Assembly: GCA_910588885.1 (NCBI GenBank)
Contig: CAJUSQ010000035.1
Coordinates: 1 to 22,639 of the forward strand
Length of the DNA stretch: 22,639 nucleotides
Source: an uncultured Lachnospiraceae bacterium
GTDB taxonomy: Bacteria; Bacillota; Clostridia; Lachnospirales; Lachnospiraceae
Direction: 5' to 3'
Position 1 is the stretch's first letter. The number at the start of each line of letters is the position of its first letter. A model generated the notes under the pieces. It saw only the letters and a program-made list of their open reading frames with translations, was not told the DNA's origin and ran no database searches. Below are positions 14,262 through 22,390 of the stretch, one piece after another. A program made the position numbers and the translations under genes.

Positions 14262-14572
14262 AAAAAAACCCCCGTCCCCTGAAAGGACGAGAGTCAGCTC
14301 ACGTGTTACCACCTTCATTCACAGATAATTCGCATTATCTGCCTTCGCAAGTGCCAATCAGCACTCCTGCAGGATAACGGCCGCATACCGTCACAGCCTA
14401 CTATCGGGAAATCTGCCGAAAGCAAAAATCCGGGAATTCGGTGTGAAGCTCCGGGATGTATTCGCTACAGAAATCCGTGTGCCCCTCTCATCTTCCGGTT
14501 GCTTTCTGTACCTTCCGCCTGCAGTTACTTGTTCCCATCGTTGCATTTCATTTATAAAGCTTTTATGAAACT
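14262..14572 (-). ncRNA. T-box riboswitch (Tyr) leader of tyrS
   Basis: On the minus strand the leader contains, in order: the AGTA motif (in ACAAGTAACTG), a stem TACAGAAA/TTTCTGTA with GATGAGAG (AG-bulge) in the distal part, then the specifier loop GCGAATAC with codon TAC (Tyr) at 14460-14458. Further hairpins follow. The T-box core AAGGTGGTAACACG (about 14315-14302) has TGGT to pair with the uncharged tRNA 3' end. Last is the terminator CTCTCGTCC/GGACGGGGG followed by TTTTTTT (14294-14262). Uncharged tRNA-Tyr would favour the antiterminator and switch tyrS on. Confidence 0.93.
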
Positions 14573-14578
14573 ATTGAC

Positions 14579-14607
14579 ATTATAGGCATCAAATAAAAGT
14601 TTGTCAA
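14579..14607 (-). promoter_or_regulatory. Consensus sigma-A promoter of tyrS
   Basis: Minus strand: -35 TTGACA (14607-14602), exactly 17 nt, -10 TATAAT (14584-14579). Transcription would begin near 14572, at the 5' end of the T-box leader. Confidence 0.88.
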
Positions 14608-14656
14608 GAAAATTATTAAAAAATACAAAAGAATTATAAAAAAAGGTGAAAACCCT

Positions 14657-14685
14657 TTGCCAATTCAGGGAAAACTTGGTATGAT
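14657..14685 (+). promoter_or_regulatory. Sigma-A promoter of the AI-2E family permease gene
   Basis: -35 TTGCCA (14657-14662), 17 nt, -10 TATGAT (14680-14685). The leader is about 83 nt. Confidence 0.7.
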
Positions 14686-14708
14686 AACATCAATCTGAAA
14701 GAGAAAGC

Positions 14709-14757
14709 AGGGCAGAACCAAGGCCGCCGAAAGATGGCCCGGATTGGCTGCTGCCCT
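14709..14757 (+). promoter_or_regulatory. Leader hairpin before the permease gene
   Basis: AGGGCAG (14709-14715) pairs with CTGCCCT (14751-14757). Inner pairs are CCAA/TTGG (14718-14721/14744-14747) and GGCC/GGCC (14722-14725/14736-14739). It lies about 6 nt before the GAGGAG ribosome site and has no T-run, so it is a 5' UTR structure and not a terminator. Confidence 0.5.
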
Positions 14758-14774
14758 ATGAGAGGAGTATTGCT

Positions 14775-15920
14775 ATGGAGCTGAATAAGAATAACATGAA
14801 AAAAATTCTGCAGATTATCACGTTTACCATAATTCTGTGCGCATTATTGATAAATTTTTCACAAGTAATCAAATGGGCAGGATTTACCTTTAGCGTTTGC
14901 TATCCGTTTATTCTGGGCGGAGCCATTGCCTTTTGCCTGAACCTGCCTATGAGCTTTTTTGAAAAAAAGCTGTTTGGAGAGGAGCAAAGCCGGGGAAAGA
15001 AAGCAAAAGCTTTGGCCAGGCCGGTGAGCCTGCTTCTCACCCTTTTGTGCTTGATTGCGATTATCGCTCTGGTAATCGGTGTGGTGGTACCTTCTCTGCG
15101 GGATACCTTTGAAAGCATCGGAACGGCTATGAAGACTTTTTTGCCAAAGGCGCAGCTCTGGCTGGAGGAGGTGTTTGCCGGAAGGGATTTGATTGTAGAC
15201 TACATCAGCTCGTTCCGGTTGGATAATCTGGATTGGAGCAAATGGCTTTCGGCAGTAAAGGATTTTGCCGTAAGCGGGGCGGGCTCGGTGCTGTCCTATA
15301 CGATGTCTGCCACCATGGTAGTGGTAAATTCCATTGTAACGTTTGTGATTGCCTTTATTTTTTCCATCTATATCCTGTCACAGAAGGAGCGGCTCGGCAG
15401 GCAGTTTAGGAAATTATTAAAAGCATTGTGCAAGGAACATGTAGTGGAACGGACGCTTCATATCTGCCGTTTGTCCCATGTCACGTTTTCCAAATTCATT
15501 ACCGGCCAGTGTGTGGAAGCGCTGATTCTGGGAGCCATGTTTTTTGTGGCCATGATCATATGCCGGTTCCCCTATGCGCTGCTGGTGGGGATTGTCATTG
15601 CTTTCACGGCCCTGATCCCGATTGTGGGTGCTTTTATCGGATGCTTTATCGGCGCGTTCCTGATCCTGATGGTGAATCCCATGCAGGCCCTGGCTTTTGT
15701 GGTGATGTTTTTGATCCTGCAGCAGATCGAAGGAAACCTGATTTATCCCCATGTGGTGGGAAATTCCGTTGGCCTTCCCTCGATCTGGGTTCTATTTGCA
15801 GCAACCGTTGGAGGAAGTCTGATGGGAATTGTGGGAATGATTATTTTTATCCCCATAATATCCGTGCTGTACAGCCTGCTGAGGGATTGGGTGAATGTAA
15901 GGCTGGAGCGTAAAAAATAA
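14775..15920 (+). CDS. AI-2E family transporter (PerM-like permease)
   Basis: This 381-residue polytopic membrane protein belongs to the AI-2E/PerM/UPF0118 family. Two N-terminal helices (IITFTIILCALLINF, FTFSVCYPFILGGAIAFCLNLP) are followed by a third, SLLLTLLCLIAIIALVIGVVVP. Then come an extracellular helical region and the conserved block FSKFITGQCVEALILGAMFFVAM. The family-typical GIVIAFTALIPIVGAFIGCFIGAFLIL and ILQQIEGNLIYPHVVGNSVGLPSIWVLFAATVGGSLMGIVGMIIFIP follow. Family members export varied solutes or ions, and autoinducer-2 export should not be assumed. Start ATG 14775 has GAGGAG 8 nt upstream. The gene ends 24 nt from the convergent reductase gene, with no visible terminator. Confidence 0.94.
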   Translation: MELNKNNMKKILQIITFTIILCALLINFSQVIKWAGFTFSVCYPFILGGAIAFCLNLPMSFFEKKLFGEEQSRGKKAKALARPVSLLLTLLCLIAIIALVIGVVVPSLRDTFESIGTAMKTFLPKAQLWLEEVFAGRDLIVDYISSFRLDNLDWSKWLSAVKDFAVSGAGSVLSYTMSATMVVVNSIVTFVIAFIFSIYILSQKERLGRQFRKLLKALCKEHVVERTLHICRLSHVTFSKFITGQCVEALILGAMFFVAMIICRFPYALLVGIVIAFTALIPIVGAFIGCFIGAFLILMVNPMQALAFVVMFLILQQIEGNLIYPHVVGNSVGLPSIWVLFAATVGGSLMGIVGMIIFIPIISVLYSLLRDWVNVRLERKK

Positions 15921-15944
15921 ATGGTTGCGATACCTTGGCGCAGT

Positions 15945-18536
15945 TTACAAAATCCGCAGGGGGCAGGAGGCTTTACAGGCAGGCTCTCCGCACTGGCCGC
16001 AGGAGAGAGGCAAATAGCGTATGGGCTGCTCCTGTTCGCCGGAAGGAAGCTCCAAAACTTTCATCCGGCCATGGGGACATGATGCAACACAGGTCAGACA
16101 TCCGGTACAGAAAAGGATCTGCCTGCTGTCTCGAATGGAGTTGTCCGGCATGGAGTTGTCTTGAATGGAGTTGTCCGGCATGGAGTTGTCTGGAATGGAG
16201 CTGCCCGGGATAACGGAATCCGTTCCCTTAATGCAATTGGAATCTTTTTTCACTTCTACCAGAATCGTATGCTGAGCATTGGCTTTTGCAATAGGCGTTG
16301 GCCGAAGGGAGGTTAAGGTATTGATACAGCCGCCCTGGTCAACGCCTTTTTGATCCGGATCAAACCAGGCGCCTTGAGGGACGGCTACCACTCCGGGCCG
16401 GATACGTGTTGTAATTTTTGCCGGGATACGAATGGTACCGCGGCTATTATATACTAGTACAAGGTCGTGATTTTTGATATTCCGGGGCTTCGCATCCTCC
16501 GGATGGAGCCATAGTTCCTGCGGAACCAAAGCCCGGAGCTTCGGATTGTTGTCATGGACGGAATGGACCCGCCCCTTGGTATGGAATCCGATGCACTGCA
16601 GGGGGTATGTCCGGATCAGGGGATCCTGGGGCCCTTCCCAGGCAGGCATGTAGCCGGGCAGGGGATTGATGTCCGGATCTTTTTTTTCATAAAGGGAACG
16701 TACAAAGATCTCGATTTTCCCGGAAGGAGTGGAAAAGGGCTTTTGGCCCCGGATCTGTTCTGCAAAAGCAATTCGATTCTCATTGGAATTCCGTTTATAT
16801 ACTCCTTCTTTGGTAAAGGAATCCATATCCGGAAAGTCGGGAAGGGTGTTCTGCAGATGCTTCACGGAAAGGCAAAGCCAGTCGTGGAGGGTACGGCCCC
16901 TGGAAAATTCGTCGTAAAGGCCCAGTTTTTTTGCGGTATCGCAGAGCCAGTCGTAGTCGAAGCGGCATTCTCCCGGAGGATGGAGAACCGGATTGATTTT
17001 GAAAAATTCATCAAACCGGGCCGGAGAGGCTGTAATATTTTCCGTTTCCAGCATGGTGGTACCCGGCAGCAGGAGGTCTGCATACCGGGCGCTGGCAGTC
17101 AGAAAAATGTCGCTGCAGACGATGCATTCCACCTTGGAAGGATCGGAAAGAAGCTGGGCGGTGCGGTTGCAGTTACTATGCTGGTTGATCAAACAGTTCC
17201 CCGCTAAATTAAATATAAATTTAATATTTGTATCAAGCGATTCCGCGCCTAAGAGCCCGTCTTTTTCCGTAAAAGAAGAGGCATGCTCGATGAGGTCGGT
17301 CCAGCAGAAGCAGGGAATTTTGCCGGGATAGGGATTTTCCAAAAGGCCGGGGGCGCTTTCCAGAAACTGGACGCCGCCGGGTACCTGGCCCAGGCCCGCT
17401 GCAGAGCCGCCGGGAATTCCCACATTTCCGGTCATACAAGCCAATGTAATCAGGCCCCTGGAAAATTGTTCCCCGTAGGCGTGACGGTTCGGCCCATAGC
17501 CTTCCAGGATGGCGGCAGGCTTTGCTGCGGCATATTCCAGGGCCAGGGCTTTAATAACTTGTGGGGACAGTCCGGTAATGGCAGCAGCCCACCGGGGGGT
17601 TTTTGGGATGCCGTCTTTGGTTCCCAGGAGATAGTCTACGTAGGATTCGGTGGGCGGGACGTCCTTTGGCAAAGTGTCCCGGTCGAAGCCGATGCAGAAT
17701 TTTTTCAGAAACTCCGGACAGTGGAGCTTTCCGGTATAAATGACATAGGCCATTGCATCTGAAAGAGCCTGGTCCGTAGTAGGCCGGGGTGCGATCCACT
17801 GATCGGCCAATCCGGCGGCAGTGTCGGAAAAACGGGGATCTATGACGATTATTTTTGCCCCGGCCTCTTTGGCTTTTCGGAGGGCGTACATGGTATTTCC
17901 GCCGCAGAAGGTTTCTGCCGGGTTAAAACCCCATAGAAGGATCAGTTTGGAATTTACATAGTCGTTACGGCTGTTCCCGGTATTCCAGGTGCCGTACATC
18001 AGTTCTGCCGCCAGGCCGGAAGAGGAACAGCTGTAGTTGTTATAGTAGCCCAGGTATCCCCCGTCCAGAGCCAGAAGCCTTCGGGCCATTATGGAAGGGG
18101 AGGCTGCGCACATTTCATATCCGGTGGCATAGTTGCAGTACCGGGCCTGGGGACCATAGGTTTCCTTAATACGTGCCATTTCACCGGCAAGAAAGGATGT
18201 GGCTTCTTCCCAGGAAATCCGCCGGAATTTTCCCTCTCCCCGTTTTCCGATGCGCATCATGGGATAGAGAATCCGGTCTTTGTGCAAAAAAGTATCCAGA
18301 TAAGAATGTCCACGCAAACAGGAACGGATTTGTGGATTTTCCCCGGTGTCTTCACAGGAATCCGTGGATAACTCCCGGATTTTTCCGTCCTTGATTTTGA
18401 GCCAGATGACACAGCGGCTGCCGCAGTTGTTGTGGGATGCGGTGGGGACGATCAAAAAGCCGTCTTGGTCGCGGAAGAACTGTTGTTCTAAAATTGCTTC
18501 GTCTATGAGCCGGTAAGGCAGTTGGGTGTGGGTCAT
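15945..18536 (-). CDS. DmsA-like molybdopterin reductase fused to a ferredoxin domain
   Basis: The enzyme belongs to the DMSO reductase family, closest in its motifs to DmsA. It has an N-terminal [4Fe-4S] site (NCGSRC, Cys38/42, and SCLRG, Cys73, with Cys61 a possible extra), IGKRGEGKFRRISWEEA, the Mo-ligand region GGYLGYYNNYS (Ser169 as likely ligand), NLAGNCLINQHSNCNRT, PLQCIGFHTKGRVHS and GGCINTLTSLRPTPIAK. At about residue 775 the DmsA-like part ends. A pentapeptide-repeat linker (about 776-801, DNSMP/DNSIQ type) leads to two ferredoxin motifs, CTGCLTCVASCP and CGQCGEPACKASCP, which resemble half of DmsB. There is no Tat signal, so it is probably cytoplasmic. The product has 863 residues; ATG 18536 has AAAGGA 8 nt upstream. 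The substrate is unknown; electrons may enter through the fused domain (inference). Confidence 0.9.
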   Translation of the reverse strand: MTHTQLPYRLIDEAILEQQFFRDQDGFLIVPTASHNNCGSRCVIWLKIKDGKIRELSTDSCEDTGENPQIRSCLRGHSYLDTFLHKDRILYPMMRIGKRGEGKFRRISWEEATSFLAGEMARIKETYGPQARYCNYATGYEMCAASPSIMARRLLALDGGYLGYYNNYSCSSSGLAAELMYGTWNTGNSRNDYVNSKLILLWGFNPAETFCGGNTMYALRKAKEAGAKIIVIDPRFSDTAAGLADQWIAPRPTTDQALSDAMAYVIYTGKLHCPEFLKKFCIGFDRDTLPKDVPPTESYVDYLLGTKDGIPKTPRWAAAITGLSPQVIKALALEYAAAKPAAILEGYGPNRHAYGEQFSRGLITLACMTGNVGIPGGSAAGLGQVPGGVQFLESAPGLLENPYPGKIPCFCWTDLIEHASSFTEKDGLLGAESLDTNIKFIFNLAGNCLINQHSNCNRTAQLLSDPSKVECIVCSDIFLTASARYADLLLPGTTMLETENITASPARFDEFFKINPVLHPPGECRFDYDWLCDTAKKLGLYDEFSRGRTLHDWLCLSVKHLQNTLPDFPDMDSFTKEGVYKRNSNENRIAFAEQIRGQKPFSTPSGKIEIFVRSLYEKKDPDINPLPGYMPAWEGPQDPLIRTYPLQCIGFHTKGRVHSVHDNNPKLRALVPQELWLHPEDAKPRNIKNHDLVLVYNSRGTIRIPAKITTRIRPGVVAVPQGAWFDPDQKGVDQGGCINTLTSLRPTPIAKANAQHTILVEVKKDSNCIKGTDSVIPGSSIPDNSMPDNSIQDNSMPDNSIRDSRQILFCTGCLTCVASCPHGRMKVLELPSGEQEQPIRYLPLSCGQCGEPACKASCPLRIL
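16136..16210 (-). repeat. 15-nt coding tandem repeat (5 units)
   Basis: Five units of 15 nt start at 16136, 16151, 16166, 16181 and 16196 (plus-strand form TGGAGTTGTCCGGCA). Units alternate CCGGCA and CTKGAA ends, making a 30-nt super-repeat. They encode the pentapeptides SMPDN/SIQDN-type linker between the reductase and ferredoxin parts. Confidence 0.9.
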
Positions 18537-18559
18537 AGCAGGTTCCTTTCATCTGATAG

Positions 18560-18593
18560 AAAAACCGCCGCAAAAGGATGGGTTTTGCGGCGG
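18560..18593 (-). terminator. Terminator between promoter and reductase start
   Basis: Minus strand: CCGCCGCAAAA (18593-18583) pairs perfectly with TTTTGCGGCGG (18575-18565), then TTTTT (18564-18560). It ends 24 nt before the reductase ATG and lies downstream of a sigma-A promoter, so it could act as an attenuator as well as the end of the upstream operon. Confidence 0.8.
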
Positions 18594-18612
18594 GGTCTTT
18601 GATTGCACTTAT

Positions 18613-18641
18613 AGTATAAGGGATTTACAATGAGAAATCAA
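18613..18641 (-). promoter_or_regulatory. Sigma-A promoter of the reductase gene
   Basis: Minus strand: -35 TTGATT (18641-18636), 17 nt, -10 TATACT (18618-18613). Predicted start is near 18606, giving a leader of about 70 nt that contains the 18560-18593 terminator. Confidence 0.6.
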
Positions 18642-18710
18642 CTTAACAGGCAGCAAATTTTCAGGAAAAGGATTGATTATTTAAAAAATCCGGCCATATT
18701 GAAAGGATTC

Positions 18711-20133
18711 CTATCCAATCCCAAACATTTCCGGTACGAGAATTGCCAGAATAGTGCAAACAATTGCACCAATTAATGTAAATCCAACCGAAATAACACC
18801 CATTGGCTTGTAAGATTCTTTGATTGTACAGTGGCTGACCCCCATGAGCATGACGCACATCCCGTTAAAAGGCAGAGATTCGAAGGTGGAGGCGGCAATT
18901 GCAGCGATACGGGTGATCATAGCGGCGTGAACGCCCATGTCCGTACCGGCCTGTAAGGCAATGGGGACGATTATGTTTGGAATTACAATCATAAGGGCGG
19001 CGGGAGGGGAGGAAGTAATCCCTACAATGACGCAGGTGGCAATCAAAGCGACGGCCGCTATGGGAAGGGCGGCGGACAAGCCGTAGAACATCCCGATTAC
19101 AAGGCCGAAGGCGGCAGTGGAAGTAATTACCGCTGCAAGGCCGGAAGGGGTGATCACATTCAGCATGGCATTGGGATATTGGCTGGCTCCCATATTCAGG
19201 GACTGTACCAGGCTTTGGAGAACATTTATTCGATTTCCTCTGAAATCTTGTTTCGGAAGATACTTTCCCATAAAAACGACGGTAATTCCGATTCCAATCA
19301 TCAAGGCCCAGAAAATATCCAGATGAAGAATACTATAGCTGACGAAAACAGCAAGCAGCGGAAGCAGGGAAACTAGCCAATGAGGAAGGAATTCGGTATC
19401 CCGTTCCGTCATTTCACAGGTGCCGGCATCAAAATGCTCCCCTCTGGCCTGGGCCTTTTGGATGGCCCGGGGCATGTACCATAATGCCATGGCCGCAATC
19501 AGGATTACGCAAATCCAGCCCGGAATCAATCCGGCAGTGGCATTGACAAAAAAAGGAACGGCGCCTTCTTCCAAAGCCGCAGCGGCAGCGGAATTCATGG
19601 CAGCTACGGCCATTAACATTATGAATCTGCGGCGCGCCCGGCGCGGCCATAAACATGCAGTTCAAAAACATCATACCGGGTAGGAATCGTCTTGGAATAT
19701 CACATTTTTTACAAACCAGCATATAGATGGGAAACATGGTAAAGATGCCCACATAGCCGTCGATTCCTCCCATGGTGCACAGGCCGTTGAAGATAAAAAG
19801 TACCAATACAGCCAGAAATACCTTATTTTTTGTGTTTTCCTCCGGAAGAAATTGTTTGATCAGGGCGGCAGCAATCGAATTTGCCGCGCCAACATCCGTA
19901 AACAGCTTACCCAGAATCGCTCCGCCGAATACGATGCTGAACATCTGTAGAAATAAATCCGTCAGTCCTCCGGTAAAGGTAACAGTCAGGGCTTCCAGCG
20001 GATTCAGCCGGTTTGTGAGTGCAACAATTGCAACGCAGATCATGACTGCCCAATAACTAACACAATTTTTATATACTAAAAAAATAAATAATACAAGTGC
20101 GGCTAAAATGCCGATAAGTCCTAAAACTTCCAT
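18711..20133 (-). pseudogene. GntP-type permease, broken by one-base frameshift
   Basis: Two overlapping frames together encode one polytopic carboxylate/gluconate-type permease (GntP family by pattern). The first part runs from ATG 20133 (MEVLGLIGILAALVLFIFLVY, with LCTMGGIDGYVGIF and MFMAAPGAPQIHNV). The second continues as MAVAAMNSAAAAALEEGAVPFF to the end MFGIG at 18711. The shift lies in GTTAATGG on the minus strand (plus about 19613-19619, extra A at 19615/19616). Removing one T gives HNVMAVAAMNSA and one 473-residue frame with no other defect (1423 nt = 474 codons + 1). The ribosome site GGGAG is good. The run is only two bases, so a sequencing error, a recent mutation or a rare frameshift cannot be told apart. 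It lies 19 nt after the UroD-family gene. Confidence 0.8.
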
Positions 20134-20152
20134 AAATATCTCCCATTCGTAT

Positions 20153-21394
20153 TTAATAAACGCCGTATTTTACAGTTGCTTCATACCAGGCAGACAGGTT
20201 TTCAGGCTTGCAGTTGTCCAAAGAGATACTGTTGGACATCATGTATCCGCCGCCCGGAGCGCAAACCTCCAAAAGCCGTTTTGTTTCTTCCGTAATCTGT
20301 TCCCGGGTGCCGTGCATCAAAAGCCCGGTATCGAAATTCCCTGCCACGCAGGCGGTATCCCCCAGAATCCGTTTGGCATTGGCTATATCCTGTTTTTCAA
20401 AGAAATAAACGACTTTACCCTTGGGAACATCCTTGATAGTCTGAAGGCGGGTATAGTAATTTCCTTCGCAGAATACAAAAGGGGTAAGCCCCGCATCAAT
20501 GAGGGCCCGGAGCATTTTTTTCAAGGGAGGCCAGTAGTAGGCATCGTAATCCTCGGGGGACATGAATTCGTCCACACCGATATGGAGCGGGATGAAAACA
20601 TTGTCGGAGCGGGACCGCTTCGCCAGGCTGATGACCGCCGGGATGCAGACCTGGGTATATCGGTCTACGGCTTCTGCCAAAAGCACCGGATCTGTTTTTA
20701 AGTCCATAACGGTATTTAAAAGCCCCCGGATATTGTCGGCAAAGTCATCAAAAGGATGGCTGGCCACGACGCTGCCCCATACGGGATATCCTTGTTCCAT
20801 CAGATGCATGAGAAGAGCAACGGAAGAATCAATATATGCCTGGGTTGCTTTTCCGGCTTCCAGCAGGACTTCCAGGGCTTTTGTCAGAGGCGGCGCCGCG
20901 AAGGAAGCAAAGCCCATAACGGTAGAGCCGCAAAGAGTGTATGGATTCAGCAGGCCAAGCCCGGCCAGGGCGGGATATTTGACGGCCAGAACCTTTTTCA
21001 TCAAAAAATCCGACGGATCCTTTAAGAACAGGTCATATTCCCCGTCCTCCAAAAAAGTATGGTCTGCCACCTGATAAGTAAAATTCAGCCCCATTTCCGG
21101 GGTTTTTCCGGGATAATTAATATTGACGGGCTTTAAAATATCCAGTGTATGCTTCGGAAAAAAATCCGGCGCGTAGAAGTAGTCCGGCTTCATATCCCCA
21201 AGCATCCGGTCAAGGGCAGGAATGACTTTTTTCTGATCCAGCATGGCGTCCTGGATGGAGACGCCGTATTCCAGAGCAATGACATTTCCCAATGTCGGAA
21301 CAAAAGGAACCCGGCCTGGCTCCTTTAGATGGATGGCGTCCATCACCCGCTTGGATCGTTGGGCGAATTGTGCAGCATTTGTATGTTGTTCCAT
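20153..21394 (-). CDS. Uroporphyrinogen decarboxylase family (methyltransferase-like) protein
   Basis: The 413-residue product has the UroD/MtaA/CmuA TIM-barrel fold pattern: RSKRVMDAIHLKEPGRVPFVP at the start, LLNPYTLCGSTVMGFASF, VFIPLHIGVDEFMSPEDYDAYYWPPLKKMLRALIDAGLTPFVFCEGNY, and the final EVCAPGGGYMMSNSISLDNCKPENLSAWYEAT. In corrinoid:CoM-type methyltransferases a zinc site of the form HxC...C occurs. Here the His of the late HxCGN-like motif is Phe307 (FVFCEGN), while Cys309 and Cys378 remain. No corrinoid protein is encoded nearby. Heme synthesis is unlikely, since the haem-type N-terminus is absent. It probably acts on the substrate imported by the adjacent permease (inference). Start ATG 21394 has AAGGAGGG 6 nt upstream. 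Confidence 0.85.
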   Translation of the reverse strand: MEQHTNAAQFAQRSKRVMDAIHLKEPGRVPFVPTLGNVIALEYGVSIQDAMLDQKKVIPALDRMLGDMKPDYFYAPDFFPKHTLDILKPVNINYPGKTPEMGLNFTYQVADHTFLEDGEYDLFLKDPSDFLMKKVLAVKYPALAGLGLLNPYTLCGSTVMGFASFAAPPLTKALEVLLEAGKATQAYIDSSVALLMHLMEQGYPVWGSVVASHPFDDFADNIRGLLNTVMDLKTDPVLLAEAVDRYTQVCIPAVISLAKRSRSDNVFIPLHIGVDEFMSPEDYDAYYWPPLKKMLRALIDAGLTPFVFCEGNYYTRLQTIKDVPKGKVVYFFEKQDIANAKRILGDTACVAGNFDTGLLMHGTREQITEETKRLLEVCAPGGGYMMSNSISLDNCKPENLSAWYEATVKYGVY

Positions 21395-21417
21395 GATAAC
21401 CCTCCTTCTTTTTCCTT

Positions 21418-21449
21418 ATCATAGCAAACCCGGGATTATTTGTACAAAA
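21418..21449 (-). promoter_or_regulatory. Promoter and LysR-type dyad before UroD-family gene
   Basis: Minus strand: -35 TTGTAC (21447-21442), 18 nt, -10 TATGAT (21423-21418). The dyad TTTGTACAAA (21439-21448) overlaps the -35 and lies within a T-N11-A frame (21437-21449), a plausible site for the LysR protein encoded just upstream. Confidence 0.5.
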
Positions 21450-21465
21450 GTTAAAAATAAGGAAG

Positions 21466-21484
21466 CCATAAGAAAAACTTATGG
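21466..21484 (-). terminator. Small hairpin overlapping lysR stop
   Basis: CCATAAG-N5-CTTATGG is a perfect 7-bp hairpin (21466-21484) that includes the stop codon at 21481-21479. On the minus strand the loop is TTTTT, and CTTCCTTATTTTTAAC follows. It is a weak terminator. Confidence 0.5.
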
Positions 21485-22390
21485 TTTAAAATCCGATCCT
21501 TCGGCGGTTTTCATATAATCCGTTACATAATTAGCAAAGAGTGCGGTTGCCGGATTCCCGTTATCCCGGTGCCAAGCAATGCAAAAGTAGTTGTTTCCTA
21601 CCTGGAATCCCTCAATGGCGGTAACATTGGGATTCACGGCGATATAGCTGTTTGCGTTGATAATCCCCACACCCAGCCCGGCGTCAATCCAAAGCATTTG
21701 TTCGTCCAGGGAGGAAGCCAGCAGGAAATTCGGGATAAATCCGGCTTTTTTACAGTCCGTATACATCATGTTCCGTACGGCCTCCGAATCCATCTGATCC
21801 ACAATAATCAGATTTTCGTTTTTTAAATCCGCAAGCCGCAGCTTTTTCTTTTTGGAAAGGGGATGAAGCCTGGCAATCAGGGCAACACCCACGTTTAAAT
21901 CTACGTTTTCATAGAAATATCTGGGTTCGTTTTTAATATCAAAATCAATTGTGAACGCAATGTCCAGTTTTCCCTTATCCAATTTCGTTTTTAATTCCCG
22001 GAAGGTTCCCACTGACAATTGAATGCCGATGTTTGGATACTCCTGCCGGAAGCCGGAATAGGCGTTCCGGAAATTGGGAGTCAGCATCTGGCCCTGTAAA
22101 ATGCCGATGTTCAGAATCCCGTCTTTGCCCTTATGGGCAATTTTAGCTTTTTCAATGATTTCCAGATAGGATTTTTCATAAGCCGGAAGCTCTTCCAGAA
22201 GCACCAGTGCAGCAGGCGTGAGCCGCAGCTTGTTCTTGTGGCGGATGAACAGCTGCATGTTTAGCTCTGCTTCAATGGCGGTAATCTGCTGGCTCAAGGC
22301 CGGCTGGGTAATAAACAGCTGATTGGCGGCTTCCGTAAAATTCAGGCACCGGGCGGCCGTCAGGAAATATTTGATTTGCGTATGGGTCAA
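21479..22390 (-). CDS. LysR family transcriptional regulator
   Basis: The 303-residue product opens with a LysR helix-turn-helix (MTHTQIKYFLTAARCLNFTEAANQLFITQPALSQQITAIEAELNMQLFIR in outline), followed by a linker helix and an effector-binding domain (GILNIGILQGQML onward). It is about as long as the regulator at 7748-8641 and shares its N-terminal pattern. The start is TTG 22390 with AAGGAGG 8 nt upstream. It lies 84 nt upstream of the UroD-family gene on the same strand, so it is likely the regulator of the UroD-permease-reductase locus. It has its own promoter similar to that of the UroD-family gene, which suggests autoregulation (inference). Confidence 0.93.
   Translation of the reverse strand: MTHTQIKYFLTAARCLNFTEAANQLFITQPALSQQITAIEAELNMQLFIRHKNKLRLTPAALVLLEELPAYEKSYLEIIEKAKIAHKGKDGILNIGILQGQMLTPNFRNAYSGFRQEYPNIGIQLSVGTFRELKTKLDKGKLDIAFTIDFDIKNEPRYFYENVDLNVGVALIARLHPLSKKKKLRLADLKNENLIIVDQMDSEAVRNMMYTDCKKAGFIPNFLLASSLDEQMLWIDAGLGVGIINANSYIAVNPNVTAIEGFQVGNNYFCIAWHRDNGNPATALFANYVTDYMKTAEGSDFKP

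Noticed and set aside
14775..15920. Quorum-sensing (AI-2) exporter role
   Set aside because: The family name is historical and members move varied solutes; nothing in the sequence or context supports AI-2.
15935..16213. Plus-strand frame with WSCPAWSCLE repeats
   Set aside because: It is the antisense of the 15-nt linker repeat in the reductase; it has no ribosome site and the repeats are explained by the other strand.
16554..17207. 217-codon plus-strand frame inside the reductase
   Set aside because: It is an antisense shadow of a strongly supported gene, with no ribosome site.
20153..21394. Haem-pathway HemE
   Set aside because: The N-terminal HemE motifs are missing, and the neighbours are a permease, a reductase and a LysR regulator with no haem genes.
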